From NCBI GenBank assembly GCA_013298695.1, contig JAAFIS010000009.1:102341-166340 (forward strand): a stretch of DNA of 64,000 bases. The letters run 5' to 3'. The number at the start of each line of letters is the position of its first letter. The stretch's first letter is position 1. Positions 8,819 through 17,899 of the stretch are shown here, one piece after another. The stretch is from Betaproteobacteria bacterium (GTDB lineage: Bacteria; Pseudomonadota; Gammaproteobacteria; Burkholderiales; Casimicrobiaceae). Below the pieces are notes generated by a model. The model ran no database searches and had not been told where the DNA came from. It worked only from the letters and a program-made list of their open reading frames with translations. The translations under genes were made by a program, and so were the position numbers.

Positions 8819-9868
8819 TTAGTTCGGGCTCACGTTTCGGCGATTACGGTCGTAGAGGTAATACCCGAGACCGACTGCACCGACCGTCCCGATGACGGTT
8901 GCGCCGGGAAACGTTGTGGTTGCCACTGGCACGACAGCGGCCGGCGGAATCACTGGTGCGGCAACGACAGGCGGTGCCACGACGGGTGGCGGCACAACAA
9001 CCGGAGCGGGTGGAGGAACAGGCGCGGGGGCAGCGGCAACTGGAGGTACACCGCAGACGAGGCCTGAGCCTTCGATGCGGACGACGACGCGGCGATTAGG
9101 CTGCAAGCAGTCGAACAGTTCCGCCATTTGCGCAGCGGTTGCGCTGCCTTGTGCTAAACCTTCTGGGCCGAGTTTGGAGCCGCGCGGATAGACACAGCTC
9201 GTTTTAATTGGGGATGTGTGACCGTATCCTATGGCTTCGATCGGATACTGTTTCGCAAATTTCCCGACCATGTAGTCGCGAACGGAAACCGCGCGAGCCA
9301 AACTTAGGCGATCGTTGTATTGGCGATCACCAGTGCTGTTGGTGATATCGGCGTGACCTTCCACGACGATGCGATCAATTCCCGTGCATTCCGCGTCGAC
9401 GCGCGAGGCAAGTTTGTCAAGGGCTTCACGCCCAGCAGTTAGCGATTCGCTGAGTTGAAATTTGTTGTGAACGAACAGTGTGCTGGCATCAATTGTGATT
9501 GCACTGCGCCGAGTGGTTTGTGCGGGCACCGAGGGCACAACCTGCGCGCCAGCGACAAGGGTGGAGCGCACGCCTTCTACGGCCGATTTTGCGGCGTCAC
9601 AGGTTAGCGTTTTGGGCGTCGACCACCGCTGATTAGGCCCGAGCGCAACATCGCATCCCGGAAGAAACGCAATCACAGCACTGCCCGAGGACGTTGTTAG
9701 CACGCGGCTGCCGGGCGCAATTGACGTGCCGTTTGACGCGGATTTCAGCCCGGTGGGGGCACTTACCAAAACGCTGCCTTTAACGTCTTTAAGCGACGCC
9801 GCTCCAGCGACACCACAGATGCCTGCGATGATCATCGTGAGCAGCGATCTCGTTAGCTTAAATCTCAT
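8819..9868 (-). CDS. FecR-like/OmpA-like envelope protein with proline-rich tail
   Basis: 349 residues. Signal peptide about 1-24 (ends AGA). The first 85 residues resemble a FecR-type sheet domain (DVKGSVLVS, LTTSSGSAVIAF). An OmpA-like domain follows, with VEGHADITNSTGDRQYNDRL and LARAVSVRDYM, the usual peptidoglycan-binding signature. Then comes a proline/valine/alanine-rich linker, and finally a short hydrophobic GAVGLGYYLYDRNRR segment that could be a membrane anchor. This combination and its place between EPS genes suggest a periplasmic or outer-membrane scaffold holding the export machine to the wall. ATG 9868 preferred over the adjacent TTG 9871. Confidence 0.75.
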   Translation of the reverse strand: MRFKLTRSLLTMIIAGICGVAGAASLKDVKGSVLVSAPTGLKSASNGTSIAPGSRVLTTSSGSAVIAFLPGCDVALGPNQRWSTPKTLTCDAAKSAVEGVRSTLVAGAQVVPSVPAQTTRRSAITIDASTLFVHNKFQLSESLTAGREALDKLASRVDAECTGIDRIVVEGHADITNSTGDRQYNDRLSLARAVSVRDYMVGKFAKQYPIEAIGYGHTSPIKTSCVYPRGSKLGPEGLAQGSATAAQMAELFDCLQPNRRVVVRIEGSGLVCGVPPVAAAPAPVPPPAPVVVPPPVVAPPVVAAPVIPPAAVVPVATTTFPGATVIGTVGAVGLGYYLYDRNRRNVSPN

Positions 9869-10005
9869 CAATGGCCCTATCTTCGGTCAATTTGGTTGTG
9901 TTTTGATTTTACTCTCAGCAGTAGCTTTCTCGCAATGAGTCCTTGGCTCTACGTCCAAGATTTATGCGGAAGGGTCAACGCTTTCGTTGCAAACGTGTCG
10001 CCCGC

Positions 10006-11211
10006 TTACTGCATGCCTGTGTTCGCTATGACGACGTCATCGATGCTAAGCCGGCCAGAGATCCCCAAGGTTCGCCAATTGCGCGCCGTAGAGTCGAGGA
10101 CGATTCGCTGGGCGAAACAGTTTTCCGGGACTTGAAACGAGAACGTACGTCTCCTCCATCCTCGGCCATCTTCGATCGAGTCGCTCTGTTCCGGCGGGCC
10201 AGCCAAGCGCCGTGCGGGCGCCGCGCAATCGATTGCTAGGCCAATTTTTAAAGTCGGATTCGACACAGCGTCGCGAATTCGGTAGCTGAAGGTGTAGTTT
10301 CCGGCGGCTAACACGGTGTGGTTTACCAGCGGATCAGTCTTCACAGGCTTTCCGTTGAAATCAATCTGCAAGAATCGGTTAACGCTGGCTTCGAGCTTCT
10401 CGCCCGTTAACTTGGTTGAATGACCATCTCTATACTCGCCACCTGCGCTAAGTTTCCAACTGAAAGGCGGTGCGGCGTCGCGAATTTCGAAGTTTCCGTT
10501 GTAGAGATAGGGAAACTCGAGCGCGGTTTGCGGAAGAGTTTCTAACCAGAGCGCATGAAGCGCAACGATCTCTTCGTTACCCCCAACCTTTGCAAAAAGA
10601 CATTCAAGAACCGTCGACGAGAGAAGCTTCACGCGGGACGCCTGAGTTGCGACCCACAACTTAGTCGGCAGCGTGGTCGCGTTGTTGCAATTCCACGAGG
10701 CGTACGACGCAAGCAGCGGATTTTTCTCGTCGGCCCATTTAGTGATCCGCGACTCCCACACGGGAAGCGCTGAGACGCTATCTAACGCGGTGAAAGCGTT
10801 GGCCTGCTCGTCGCCGTCTATTCCAGCAAGCCGTTGCACCGCGTCGAGTGCGGGTTCGATACGCCCGTTTTGGAAATGCCGATAGGCCGTAAGTCGCAGC
10901 GACTGCGGATCATGCGGTGCAAGAAAAATTGCCGAGTCAAGCGATGCCGTCGCGAGTCTGGGGGAAAAATCGGTTGATCGGAGGCCCAAATAGGCCAGAG
11001 CTCGGTGCGCTGCACCGTCGAACGGGGAACTCGCTAGGAAAGCGCGAATCGCACTGAGATCAGTCTCCCGCGACTTCGGGGCTCCCGACCGAACTTCGTT
11101 CAACGTTAAAAAAGTCAATGTGACTAACGTCGCCAGCAGAGCGAGAGAAACGGGCAGCAGCAACGCCTGACCGAATCGACCACCCGAACGAGGCGGGAAT
11201 GCGGTGTTCAT
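10006..11211 (-). CDS. Membrane-anchored envelope protein with beta-sandwich-like C-terminus, EPS operon
   Basis: 401 residues. One N-terminal membrane helix lies at about 18-38 (LLLPVSLALLATLVTLTFL). Helical repeat-like segments cover about 55-190 (ALAYLGLRSTDFSPRLATASL; YRHFQNGRIEPALDAVQRL, tetratricopeptide-like). The C-terminal half has a jelly-roll look (FPYLYNGNFEIRD; GNYTFSYRIRDA; LSIDDVVI). Start ATG 11211 overlaps the stop of the J-domain gene by four bases (ATGA), a sign of translational coupling, and is preferred over the GTG/ATG alternatives upstream. I do not recognise a named family. It plausibly assists EPS assembly or export. Confidence 0.68.
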   Translation of the reverse strand: MNTAFPPRSGGRFGQALLLPVSLALLATLVTLTFLTLNEVRSGAPKSRETDLSAIRAFLASSPFDGAAHRALAYLGLRSTDFSPRLATASLDSAIFLAPHDPQSLRLTAYRHFQNGRIEPALDAVQRLAGIDGDEQANAFTALDSVSALPVWESRITKWADEKNPLLASYASWNCNNATTLPTKLWVATQASRVKLLSSTVLECLFAKVGGNEEIVALHALWLETLPQTALEFPYLYNGNFEIRDAAPPFSWKLSAGGEYRDGHSTKLTGEKLEASVNRFLQIDFNGKPVKTDPLVNHTVLAAGNYTFSYRIRDAVSNPTLKIGLAIDCAAPARRLAGPPEQSDSIEDGRGWRRRTFSFQVPENCFAQRIVLDSTARNWRTLGISGRLSIDDVVIANTGMQ

Positions 11212-12611
11212 GAACCGGACAGAGGATGTGAGGCCCATGACGTGAGTTTCGGGCTTCCACTCCTGTTTGAAATCATGCCGCTGATGTAGATCCGCTGCGT
11301 TACTGGCGCGCCGTCTTTTCCGATGAGTGCAAGTTCGGCTTGGCCTGAGAACCCATGCCCCCCCGGCTGATTTCCGCGAAACTTGTCAACTCGCAGTAAA
11401 CGCATCTCACGCGATTGCGTAGATTTAAACAGCGCATCGAAGTCGTTCACCACCTTTGCGCGGCCGCTGAGCGAAGAGTCCAAAAGCGCGTCAAGTTGAC
11501 CCACGCGCCCCGATGAGACTGCGTCTACCAGTCGCAGCAGTACTTCGTCGGTCTGAGTCGCGCCGTCGGCCCGGGACAAACGCTTCGGTGCCTTCACGTC
11601 GTCTGCGTTTTCAAAAGTATCAGGCGTCGCGTTTGAAGCTACCGCAACAAGTGGTTGAGCGCTTTTCGCCGGATTTGCGTTTAGTTCTTTTGAGGGACTA
11701 AGAATAAGATAATCGCTGCGAGCGCGATTTTCTTGGGCGAACGGCGCGATGGGCTTTTTAATCGAAACATTAGCTTCTACGCTTGAAGTCCCTGTAAAAA
11801 CAGGCGTTGCTGCTTGCGGTTGTTGATAGGGCGCAAGAGCGCCGCTTGCTGTGGGAGCGGGGGCAGTATCACTAACCGAAGAGTCAACCTTCAGTTTTGG
11901 TCGTGCCTCGACCAAATTAACGTGTGGCGGCGGCTGCGTGCCGGTCAATAGAAAGCCGACGACTGGAACAGCAAACAGGGCCGCGCACACCGCCAACGCA
12001 GCTCGCGAGCGCAGCAAGCCGGCCCATCGAGACGTCGTTTGCTTTTCGCGCGGCCCGTCAAAACTTCGCTCTCGAACGCCTGCCGGTCGGTTCGCTTGAG
12101 CGTTTGCAGAGTTGCCTGGAATGCGTTGCCCGCGATTTTCGGCAAGCGATAACTGATCGTCGTACTCCGCACGTTTCACCGAGTCTGACAACGTTGCGTA
12201 GGCGAGATTGACTTGGCTCGCACCATCGACCGGAAATCCTTCAGGGCGAGTGTCAGGGTGCACCAGCGAAATCAGCTTTCGATACGCAGCACGTACCTCC
12301 GAGGCCGATGCGTGGCGCGGTATCCCGAGCGTTAGATAGTGCGTAGCGTGGTGCGAAAGCTGTTTCTCGGCTATGAATCTCGCGGCCAGCATCTGCCCCG
12401 TGGATGTGCCGTCGGCGGTAAGAATCGTTTGCGTAGGCGACAGGTCAGTGTCACTGGCGGCTTTCCCGCCTGCCAGTTGGATGATCGCCAAGCCGGTTGC
12501 CGCGTCCTCAAAATGAATATCGGGTTGGTTGCCATCGACGGGTTCGAGGGCTCGGACCAAATCGGAGGCGAGTGAAGTCTGCCGCATCAAAATAAAGCTT
12601 GAAACGCTCAC
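11208..12611 (-). CDS. Membrane J-domain (DnaJ-like) protein in EPS operon
   Basis: 467 residues. The J-domain spans about 90-155: HYLTLGIPRHASASEVRAAY, then the HPD motif at 118-120, then AYATLSDSVKRAEYDDQL. A single membrane helix lies at about 204-222, followed by a long Pro/Ala-rich periplasmic-type linker and a C-terminal globular domain (about 350-460) ending in a beta-rich fold. J-domains stimulate Hsp70 ATPases, so the N-terminus should face the cytoplasm; no dnaK or grpE is nearby. GTG start at 12611 has AAGGA six bases upstream and lies ten bases after the wzc stop. Its job in polysaccharide export is an inference from position. Confidence 0.82.
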   Translation of the reverse strand: MSVSSFILMRQTSLASDLVRALEPVDGNQPDIHFEDAATGLAIIQLAGGKAASDTDLSPTQTILTADGTSTGQMLAARFIAEKQLSHHATHYLTLGIPRHASASEVRAAYRKLISLVHPDTRPEGFPVDGASQVNLAYATLSDSVKRAEYDDQLSLAENRGQRIPGNSANAQANRPAGVRERSFDGPREKQTTSRWAGLLRSRAALAVCAALFAVPVVGFLLTGTQPPPHVNLVEARPKLKVDSSVSDTAPAPTASGALAPYQQPQAATPVFTGTSSVEANVSIKKPIAPFAQENRARSDYLILSPSKELNANPAKSAQPLVAVASNATPDTFENADDVKAPKRLSRADGATQTDEVLLRLVDAVSSGRVGQLDALLDSSLSGRAKVVNDFDALFKSTQSREMRLLRVDKFRGNQPGGHGFSGQAELALIGKDGAPVTQRIYISGMISNRSGSPKLTSWASHPLSGS

Positions 12612-12620
12612 AACGTGTCC

Positions 12621-14906
12621 TTAGCTCGTTTTTGCGAGTTCCGGCTTGTCGCCGTAGTAATAGAACTGTTGCTCATAACCATACATCGCGAGCTCGCTGC
12701 CGATCTTAGTAAGGATTGCGCCGATCGGCACACGTCCGGCTTGGCGTAAACGGCGAACGGCGTTGCGAATCGCGGCTTTTCGAGTTTTTGAGCTCTCAAC
12801 GACGAAGATCGACGCATCGACGCGATTGCAAAGAATGATCGAGTCAGCGATCCCCAAAATTGGCGGACCATCAAAAATAATGTGATCAAAATTGGTCATC
12901 GATGGATCGATAAGCTTCAACAAATTATCGCCGCTCAAAAGCTCAGCCGGGTTGGGCGGAATGGGGCCGCCAGTAATCGCGTAAAGATTCGGGAAACGCG
13001 TCATCCGTGTCACCGAAATTGGATCGATGTTTGATGACAATATGTTTGACAAGCCTTCGTTGTGATCCATGCCCAACATACGGTGCATCGTTGGATTGCG
13101 CATGTCCGCGTCAACCAGCAGCACACGCTTTCCCATATGAGCCAAAGCGGCGGCCAGCGAAAACGCTGACGTCGATTTGCCTTCGTTTTTTGTGCAGCTC
13201 GTTACCACGATAGTGCGGGGCGCGCCGCGAGCCGTCGAAAACTGCAATGCAGTTCGCACTGAGCGGTAAGCCTCGGCAAGCGCCGATCGCGGCTCCTCGG
13301 TTGCCTGAAACGCAGCCGTTGTCTTCGTCGTATTCACCCGAGGAATCACGCCGATTAACGGCAGACCTGTGAAGCGCTCAACCTCATCGGGAAACTTAAT
13401 CGAATCGTCCATGTATTCGATTACAAAAGCAAGCGCCAGACCAGCCATCAAACCGAGCAACAAACCCGTCATCACGCCGCGCATCACGTCAGGTCGGAAA
13501 GGGAAAAGCGGTGTTTCGGCCTTGTCGACAACCGCAACATTGTTGGTATTGGCTTGAGCGGTGATTGCGAGTTCTTTAGACCGCTGCAACAAACTCGCAA
13601 ACAGGTCGCGATTGGTGTCGACTTCTCGCTTCAAAATCCCGTAGCGAATGCCTTGATCTTGTGCGTCGAGGATGTTTCGTTTGGACGATTCCACGCGCGC
13701 GCGAAGCCGCTCCTCTTGCGCGCGCGCCGAATCAAGCGCCGCACGAGCGGTGATTTCCACGGTCGTTGAAATCGTCTTTGCCTCTTCTTGGATTCGCTTC
13801 TCTGCGTTTTCAATCTGCGCCTGCAATGCCTGCATTCGCGGGTGCGTAGGCTTATAGGTGCGCAATGCGTCTTGATATTCAAGCTCGAGCTTCGCTTTGC
13901 TTTCTTTGAAAGTGGAGATAGCTTTGTTTTCCAGAAGCTCTTTTGTTGAGGATGAAGTGCGCTTCGCCTCTTCGTAGTTGGCCTCTGCCTTGATGCGTTC
14001 GCGCTCAGCGGCTGAGAGTGCAGAGGAGAAGTCACTGAAATTCTGTGCAACGGGATTGCTTTTTTCTTCGACGTTAAGAATTTGCTTCTGTTTGGTATAC
14101 GCAATCAGCGCGTTTTCGGATTCTTCGAGGCGCGCTTTCGCCTTGGTCAGCTCTTGTTCAAGAAACTTTCTAGCGTATGACGAAGCATCGACTTTCCGAT
14201 CTAGGTTGGATGCGATGTAGGCGTCAGCCCACGCGTTCGCCATTTTCGCGGCGAGCGCCGGGTCGGCACCAATCACGCCGATGCGTACGAGCTTTGTGTT
14301 TGGGATCGGCGTGACTTGCATCGAGCCGCGCAAACCGCCAAGCACGGATTCGCGATCCAGTACCTGCCGATCCGTTACCGACGGCTCGCTGCGCTTGCGC
14401 AGCGTTGTCATGATCCGCCCGATCCAATCGTTTCGTTCCTCTGTGTTTTCTGCGGATTTGGTTGGCGCTTGTTCTACTGGGCGCCCCGATCGATCAATGT
14501 CTAGATTGAGGGTCTCCATCACCCGTTCAGCGATTTGCCGACTGCGCAGCAGCTCGAGCTGAGTCAGCAAAAATGAGCCGTCATCGTACGCATCTTCAAT
14601 CGTTCCACGCGCGTCTTTGTAATCAACGACTCGCGGTGCCGCACGATCAATTTGCAGGGTCGTGCTAGCTTGATACAGCGGCGTTTCCATCAAGGTGCGG
14701 ATGGTTAGGTAAACGACACCCACGAGCGTTGCTGAAATGATCCACCACTTCCGCTTGAAGATGATGCGGATAAGATCCCGAAGATGAAGAGAGTCGTCGG
14801 CCTCCGCGTTCATGGTCGCGGGCTGCGCGTAGACTGCAAGTGGGTGCGCGGCTTGGGGAACTAAGCTTCCGCCGGGCGCTGGCGCAGGATTGGTGGGCAA
14901 ACTCAA
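12621..14906 (-). CDS. wzc: Polysaccharide co-polymerase / tyrosine autokinase
   Basis: 761-residue inner-membrane BY-kinase controlling EPS chain length and export with Wza. A Wzz-like N-terminus has membrane helix 1 near 52-72 (WWIISATLVGVVYLTI), then a long coiled-coil periplasmic region (about 200-440). Helix 2 is near 475-495, followed by the cytoplasmic kinase with Walker A around Lys577 (CTKNEGKST), Walker A' (LLVDADMRNP) and Walker B (IIFDGPPI). The C-terminal tail has a tyrosine cluster (MYGYEQQFYYYGDKPE), the usual autophosphorylation site. Start TTG 14906 has GGAG five bases upstream. The partner phosphatase is probably the PHP protein two genes upstream. Confidence 0.93.
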   Translation of the reverse strand: MSLPTNPAPAPGGSLVPQAAHPLAVYAQPATMNAEADDSLHLRDLIRIIFKRKWWIISATLVGVVYLTIRTLMETPLYQASTTLQIDRAAPRVVDYKDARGTIEDAYDDGSFLLTQLELLRSRQIAERVMETLNLDIDRSGRPVEQAPTKSAENTEERNDWIGRIMTTLRKRSEPSVTDRQVLDRESVLGGLRGSMQVTPIPNTKLVRIGVIGADPALAAKMANAWADAYIASNLDRKVDASSYARKFLEQELTKAKARLEESENALIAYTKQKQILNVEEKSNPVAQNFSDFSSALSAAERERIKAEANYEEAKRTSSSTKELLENKAISTFKESKAKLELEYQDALRTYKPTHPRMQALQAQIENAEKRIQEEAKTISTTVEITARAALDSARAQEERLRARVESSKRNILDAQDQGIRYGILKREVDTNRDLFASLLQRSKELAITAQANTNNVAVVDKAETPLFPFRPDVMRGVMTGLLLGLMAGLALAFVIEYMDDSIKFPDEVERFTGLPLIGVIPRVNTTKTTAAFQATEEPRSALAEAYRSVRTALQFSTARGAPRTIVVTSCTKNEGKSTSAFSLAAALAHMGKRVLLVDADMRNPTMHRMLGMDHNEGLSNILSSNIDPISVTRMTRFPNLYAITGGPIPPNPAELLSGDNLLKLIDPSMTNFDHIIFDGPPILGIADSIILCNRVDASIFVVESSKTRKAAIRNAVRRLRQAGRVPIGAILTKIGSELAMYGYEQQFYYYGDKPELAKTS

Positions 14907-15011
14907 ATCAACTCCGTATTGATGTTTTGGATTTCGTTACTAAAAATGGAAATAGCTACCCTGGCGCTTAGCACCCAGTTTCTTTATCGTGTCTGCTCGG
15001 GCCGTAGCAAT

Positions 15012-15776
15012 CTATCTCAACAAAAATCCAAGCGGATTAAATACCGAGAGTACGTCTGATAGCACGGAGTCACGCAACGCTGCGCGTGTTTTGGACCGAT
15101 TTACAACGATCAGGTCATCGTTGATAATTCGCGGATCTTCCAACTCGCCCGTGCGAATTTTTTCGACGTCAAAGGTAAGCGTGTCCTGTTTTCCGTCGGT
15201 CGTCATCCGGAAAACTTTTACGTTGGTCAAATCTCCGAGATTGCCCTGTCCACCGGCCAAGGCAATGGCGCGCAGTAAGGTGGTCGGTCCCTGCAGCGGG
15301 AACACGCCGGGCTTGCCTACCGCGCCTTCGATCGTGAAGCGAGAACTGATGGCCTCTTTGACAAACACCGTGACCTGTGGATCTTGCAGATAGTTCTCCG
15401 ACAAACGATCTGCGATTAATTTTTCAAGCTGAATGGCAGTCAGGCCGATCGCCATTACCTGACCTACAAGCGGCAGGCTGATATTGCCAACGGAGTTCAC
15501 ACGAACAGTGCGCGTGAGCTCTGCTTGGCCGTAAACCGTGATGTCGAGTAAATCCTGCCCGCCGATTTTGTACTCATCGAGCACGGCTGCCGGTAACCGA
15601 ACCGTGCCGCTAGCTTTTTGGCTCGCAGACGCTTCAGCCGCGCGCGTCGAGCCTTGTGTTGGCGAGTTTTGAGCGTGGCCGGAAGCCGTGATGCTAAGCG
15701 TGAAGATAGCAGCGAAGGAGGCGCGAAACCAAAGCGTTTCATGCGCGCTCAATCCAAACAGTCGAAGTGATTTCAT
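15012..15776 (-). CDS. wza: Polysaccharide export protein (Wza/BexD family)
   Basis: 254-residue periplasmic/outer-membrane export protein. The N-terminal signal sequence ends ASGHAQ and has no lipobox cysteine, unlike classical Wza lipoproteins. The Poly_export domain follows (YKIGGQDLLDITVYG; ISLPLVGQV; EKLIADRLSENYLQDPQV), then an SLBB-type domain (TIEGAVGKPGVFPLQGPTTL; AIALAGGQGNLGDLTNVKVF). It lies between the PHP phosphatase and Wzc, the usual order. ATG 15776 is chosen because GGAG precedes it by nine bases; a GTG five codons upstream overlaps the phosphatase stop. Confidence 0.9.
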   Translation of the reverse strand: MKSLRLFGLSAHETLWFRASFAAIFTLSITASGHAQNSPTQGSTRAAEASASQKASGTVRLPAAVLDEYKIGGQDLLDITVYGQAELTRTVRVNSVGNISLPLVGQVMAIGLTAIQLEKLIADRLSENYLQDPQVTVFVKEAISSRFTIEGAVGKPGVFPLQGPTTLLRAIALAGGQGNLGDLTNVKVFRMTTDGKQDTLTFDVEKIRTGELEDPRIINDDLIVVNRSKTRAALRDSVLSDVLSVFNPLGFLLR

Positions 15777-15790
15777 GTCTCTAGTCTCCA

Positions 15791-16624
15791 CTAATCGGGC
15801 GTTCGCCCAAGCAGGCGATTCACCATAGACTGGATTATCCTCTTTGACGCGGGTAATTGCGCGCCCAATTCGTTCAGTGCTGGTGGGCGATTGATCGGCC
15901 CGCTGGAGCCGTTTGTCAGCACGTGCATTGGCCTGACAACAGTCATCGCTTCAGCTTCTTCTTCACCCACGAGTGCCGCAGCGCGCTGGCGCGCCTCCGC
16001 CAAGACCGGTGCGCGGCGACCAGTGGTATGACCGTCAGAGGCGAGCACATCGCACCAACCCTCACCAACGAAGCGCTCCGCGAGTCGTTGGGCGGCAGGT
16101 CCGAAACGCCCGATGAGCGCGCCGCCTGTGACCTGCATCCAGGCGCCGCTGCGCGAGAGTGCGAAAAATTCGTCGATATGACCTCCGATCCACGACAGGC
16201 GCTCCGGATGGGTAATGATTGGCACGTAACCTGACGTAATGATTTTGAACACGGCGTCAGTAAATCCAGGCGGGCGAACGTGATGCGATGGCTCAAGTAA
16301 CAAAAATTTACTGCCAGCAAGCGTAAGAATTCTTCCCGTTGCTATGCCGTCAAGTACGTCCGGCACTAGGTGGGTGTCCGCGCCAAAATTTAATTGCAGT
16401 GGAATGCCTTTGTCATGAAGAATCAGTTGCAAGTTTGCAACACCGCGCTTGATATCGGGCCCCTTGTTCTCGTAGAGGCCTGGGTAAATATGTGGGGTGC
16501 AAAACGTTGTGTGGATGCCGTCTTCAACGGCGAGACGAGCCATTTCCAGTGAGCCGGTGAGCGTGGCTGGGCCATCATCAATTCCTGGCAGCATGTGACA
16601 ATGCAAATCAATCACGCTCTTCAC
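15791..16624 (-). CDS. PHP-domain tyrosine-protein phosphatase (CpsB/CapC/YwqE type)
   Basis: 277 residues. A metal-dependent phosphatase expected to remove phosphate from the Wzc tyrosine tail, so cycling the kinase during EPS synthesis. The PHP metal-binding motifs are visible: DLHCHMLPGIDDGP at residues 6-19, CTPHIYPG near 42, THPERL near 138 and SDGHTTGRRAP near 195. It is the first gene of the leftward EPS operon. The upstream region is shared with the divergent lasso-like cluster and holds an inverted repeat. Confidence 0.88.
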   Translation of the reverse strand: MKSVIDLHCHMLPGIDDGPATLTGSLEMARLAVEDGIHTTFCTPHIYPGLYENKGPDIKRGVANLQLILHDKGIPLQLNFGADTHLVPDVLDGIATGRILTLAGSKFLLLEPSHHVRPPGFTDAVFKIITSGYVPIITHPERLSWIGGHIDEFFALSRSGAWMQVTGGALIGRFGPAAQRLAERFVGEGWCDVLASDGHTTGRRAPVLAEARQRAAALVGEEEAEAMTVVRPMHVLTNGSSGPINRPPALNELGAQLPASKRIIQSMVNRLLGRTPD

Positions 16625-16642
16625 CCACAGTTACACGTTACT

Positions 16643-16697
16643 TGCTCGCATCCCAAACCACTCGCAATGCGAGCAGTGATGATAGGGGATTGCGAGC
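16643..16697. promoter_or_regulatory. Candidate operator: inverted repeat plus third half-site between divergent operons
   Basis: TGCTCGCAT (16643-16651) and its exact reverse complement ATGCGAGCA (16667-16675) form a perfect 9-bp inverted repeat. A third near-copy, TTGCGAGC, lies at 16690-16697. The three half-sites are 23-24 bases apart, about two helical turns. This lies between the phosphatase start (16624) and the first lasso-cluster gene (16721), so one regulator could govern both directions. No regulator gene is nearby. Confidence 0.4.
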
Positions 16698-16720
16698 GAA
16701 AATAATTTGTATTTGCCATT

Positions 16721-17899
16721 TTGCTCTCAGCGCTTTTGACAGCCTCATCGCCCACTATTTCCACCCACCAAGCCGAGTTGTCGCTCCCGACTTGGAGAGC
16801 CCACGCTTGCGCACTCACCGCCGTCATTGATGACGTTGACATAAACGCTAGCGTTGACGAATTACGACTTGCCATTACAGAACGCGACACGTTGCAACGT
16901 AGCCGACAAGATCAATCGTTGACTGAGAGCGTTGCTGCGTTTCTGCTGCACCACGGACTCTCCGGTATCTGGCATCGCGCACTTTCTGCGTCAAATCAAC
17001 TCAGCGCAGATGCAACGCATCTTTTGCGGGAGTTGCGCCCCGCGTATCTCGGGCATGTGATGCAGCAGCGCGCGCAGGAGCTGATAATGGATAAGGTGTG
17101 CGACGCGCTCGAAAACGCTGGCGTCGCGTTTGTATTTTTGAAGGCAGCAGCGCTACGCGACATGCTCTACCCAGACCCAGGTTTGCGCCCGTGCACAGAC
17201 ATCGATGTTCTGATCAACCCGAGCGATCAGGCGATTGCTCATTCGGCTCTGCTGGCCATCGGTGGCAAGGACGTAGTCAGTAACGCTCACTCACGGCATG
17301 AGTGCACGATTGCACTCGGAATGGTTGACGTCGATCTACACTGGGATGTGCTCGCACCCGGGCGATTGCCTCCTGCAATGACTCGGCAGATCATCAAGCG
17401 CCGCGTGAAATCTACGTTCGGGTGGCGCCCAGATAACGTCGACGTTTTGCTGCTTGCGTTGGTTCATCCCGCATTTGCAAAACACGTGTGTTCGCGCCAC
17501 GTGGGACTCAACCGCGCGGCCGACACGCTACTAATGCTGGAACGCTTTAATTTTTCGCAACAAGAGTTCGTGATCTTCAAGCGGCGCTTGCGTGATAACG
17601 GCGTTTTATTTGGGGCTACAGCCAGTATATATTGGTTATCGAAAATCAGTAGTAACGCCCGGATAGCCCAATTAAATAACCTACTCAACAGCGAAGTCAA
17701 ATATTTTAGGATGCGCTACCTTCGCCTTTGGATTGATCGAGATTGGCCGGATTTTTGGGTCGACCGGAACCGCTTTTTGCTGAACATCGCCTTCACAGCC
17801 TGGTTGCAAGACACGCCGATTCGAGTTTTTTTCCGCCAAATCCGCGCAAAGCTCGCGCCGTGGGATCACCGAATCGAAAACGCGAAAGCGGCCGTGTGA
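16721..17899 (+). CDS. Nucleotidyltransferase-family protein, lasso-type cluster
   Basis: About 392 residues, in the uncharacterised nucleotidyltransferase family often found in lasso-peptide clusters (NTP_transf_5 type). The core motif is FVFLKAAALRDMLYP followed by LRPCTDIDVLI near residues 140-168, with a later DVDLHWDV; these are the acidic metal-binding positions of the fold. The first ATG in frame is deep inside the domain, so the start must be TTG or GTG; TTG 16721 is a guess and the true start may be some 20-50 codons later. Its stop overlaps the exporter start (TGATG). A tailoring role on a peptide is an inference from context. Confidence 0.75.
   Translation: MLSALLTASSPTISTHQAELSLPTWRAHACALTAVIDDVDINASVDELRLAITERDTLQRSRQDQSLTESVAAFLLHHGLSGIWHRALSASNQLSADATHLLRELRPAYLGHVMQQRAQELIMDKVCDALENAGVAFVFLKAAALRDMLYPDPGLRPCTDIDVLINPSDQAIAHSALLAIGGKDVVSNAHSRHECTIALGMVDVDLHWDVLAPGRLPPAMTRQIIKRRVKSTFGWRPDNVDVLLLALVHPAFAKHVCSRHVGLNRAADTLLMLERFNFSQQEFVIFKRRLRDNGVLFGATASIYWLSKISSNARIAQLNNLLNSEVKYFRMRYLRLWIDRDWPDFWVDRNRFLLNIAFTAWLQDTPIRVFFRQIRAKLAPWDHRIENAKAAV

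Noticed and set aside
8892..9191. Plus-strand frame encoding long runs of Gly/Thr/Ala
   Set aside because: It is the mirror of the proline/valine/alanine-rich linker of the OmpA-like gene on the minus strand.
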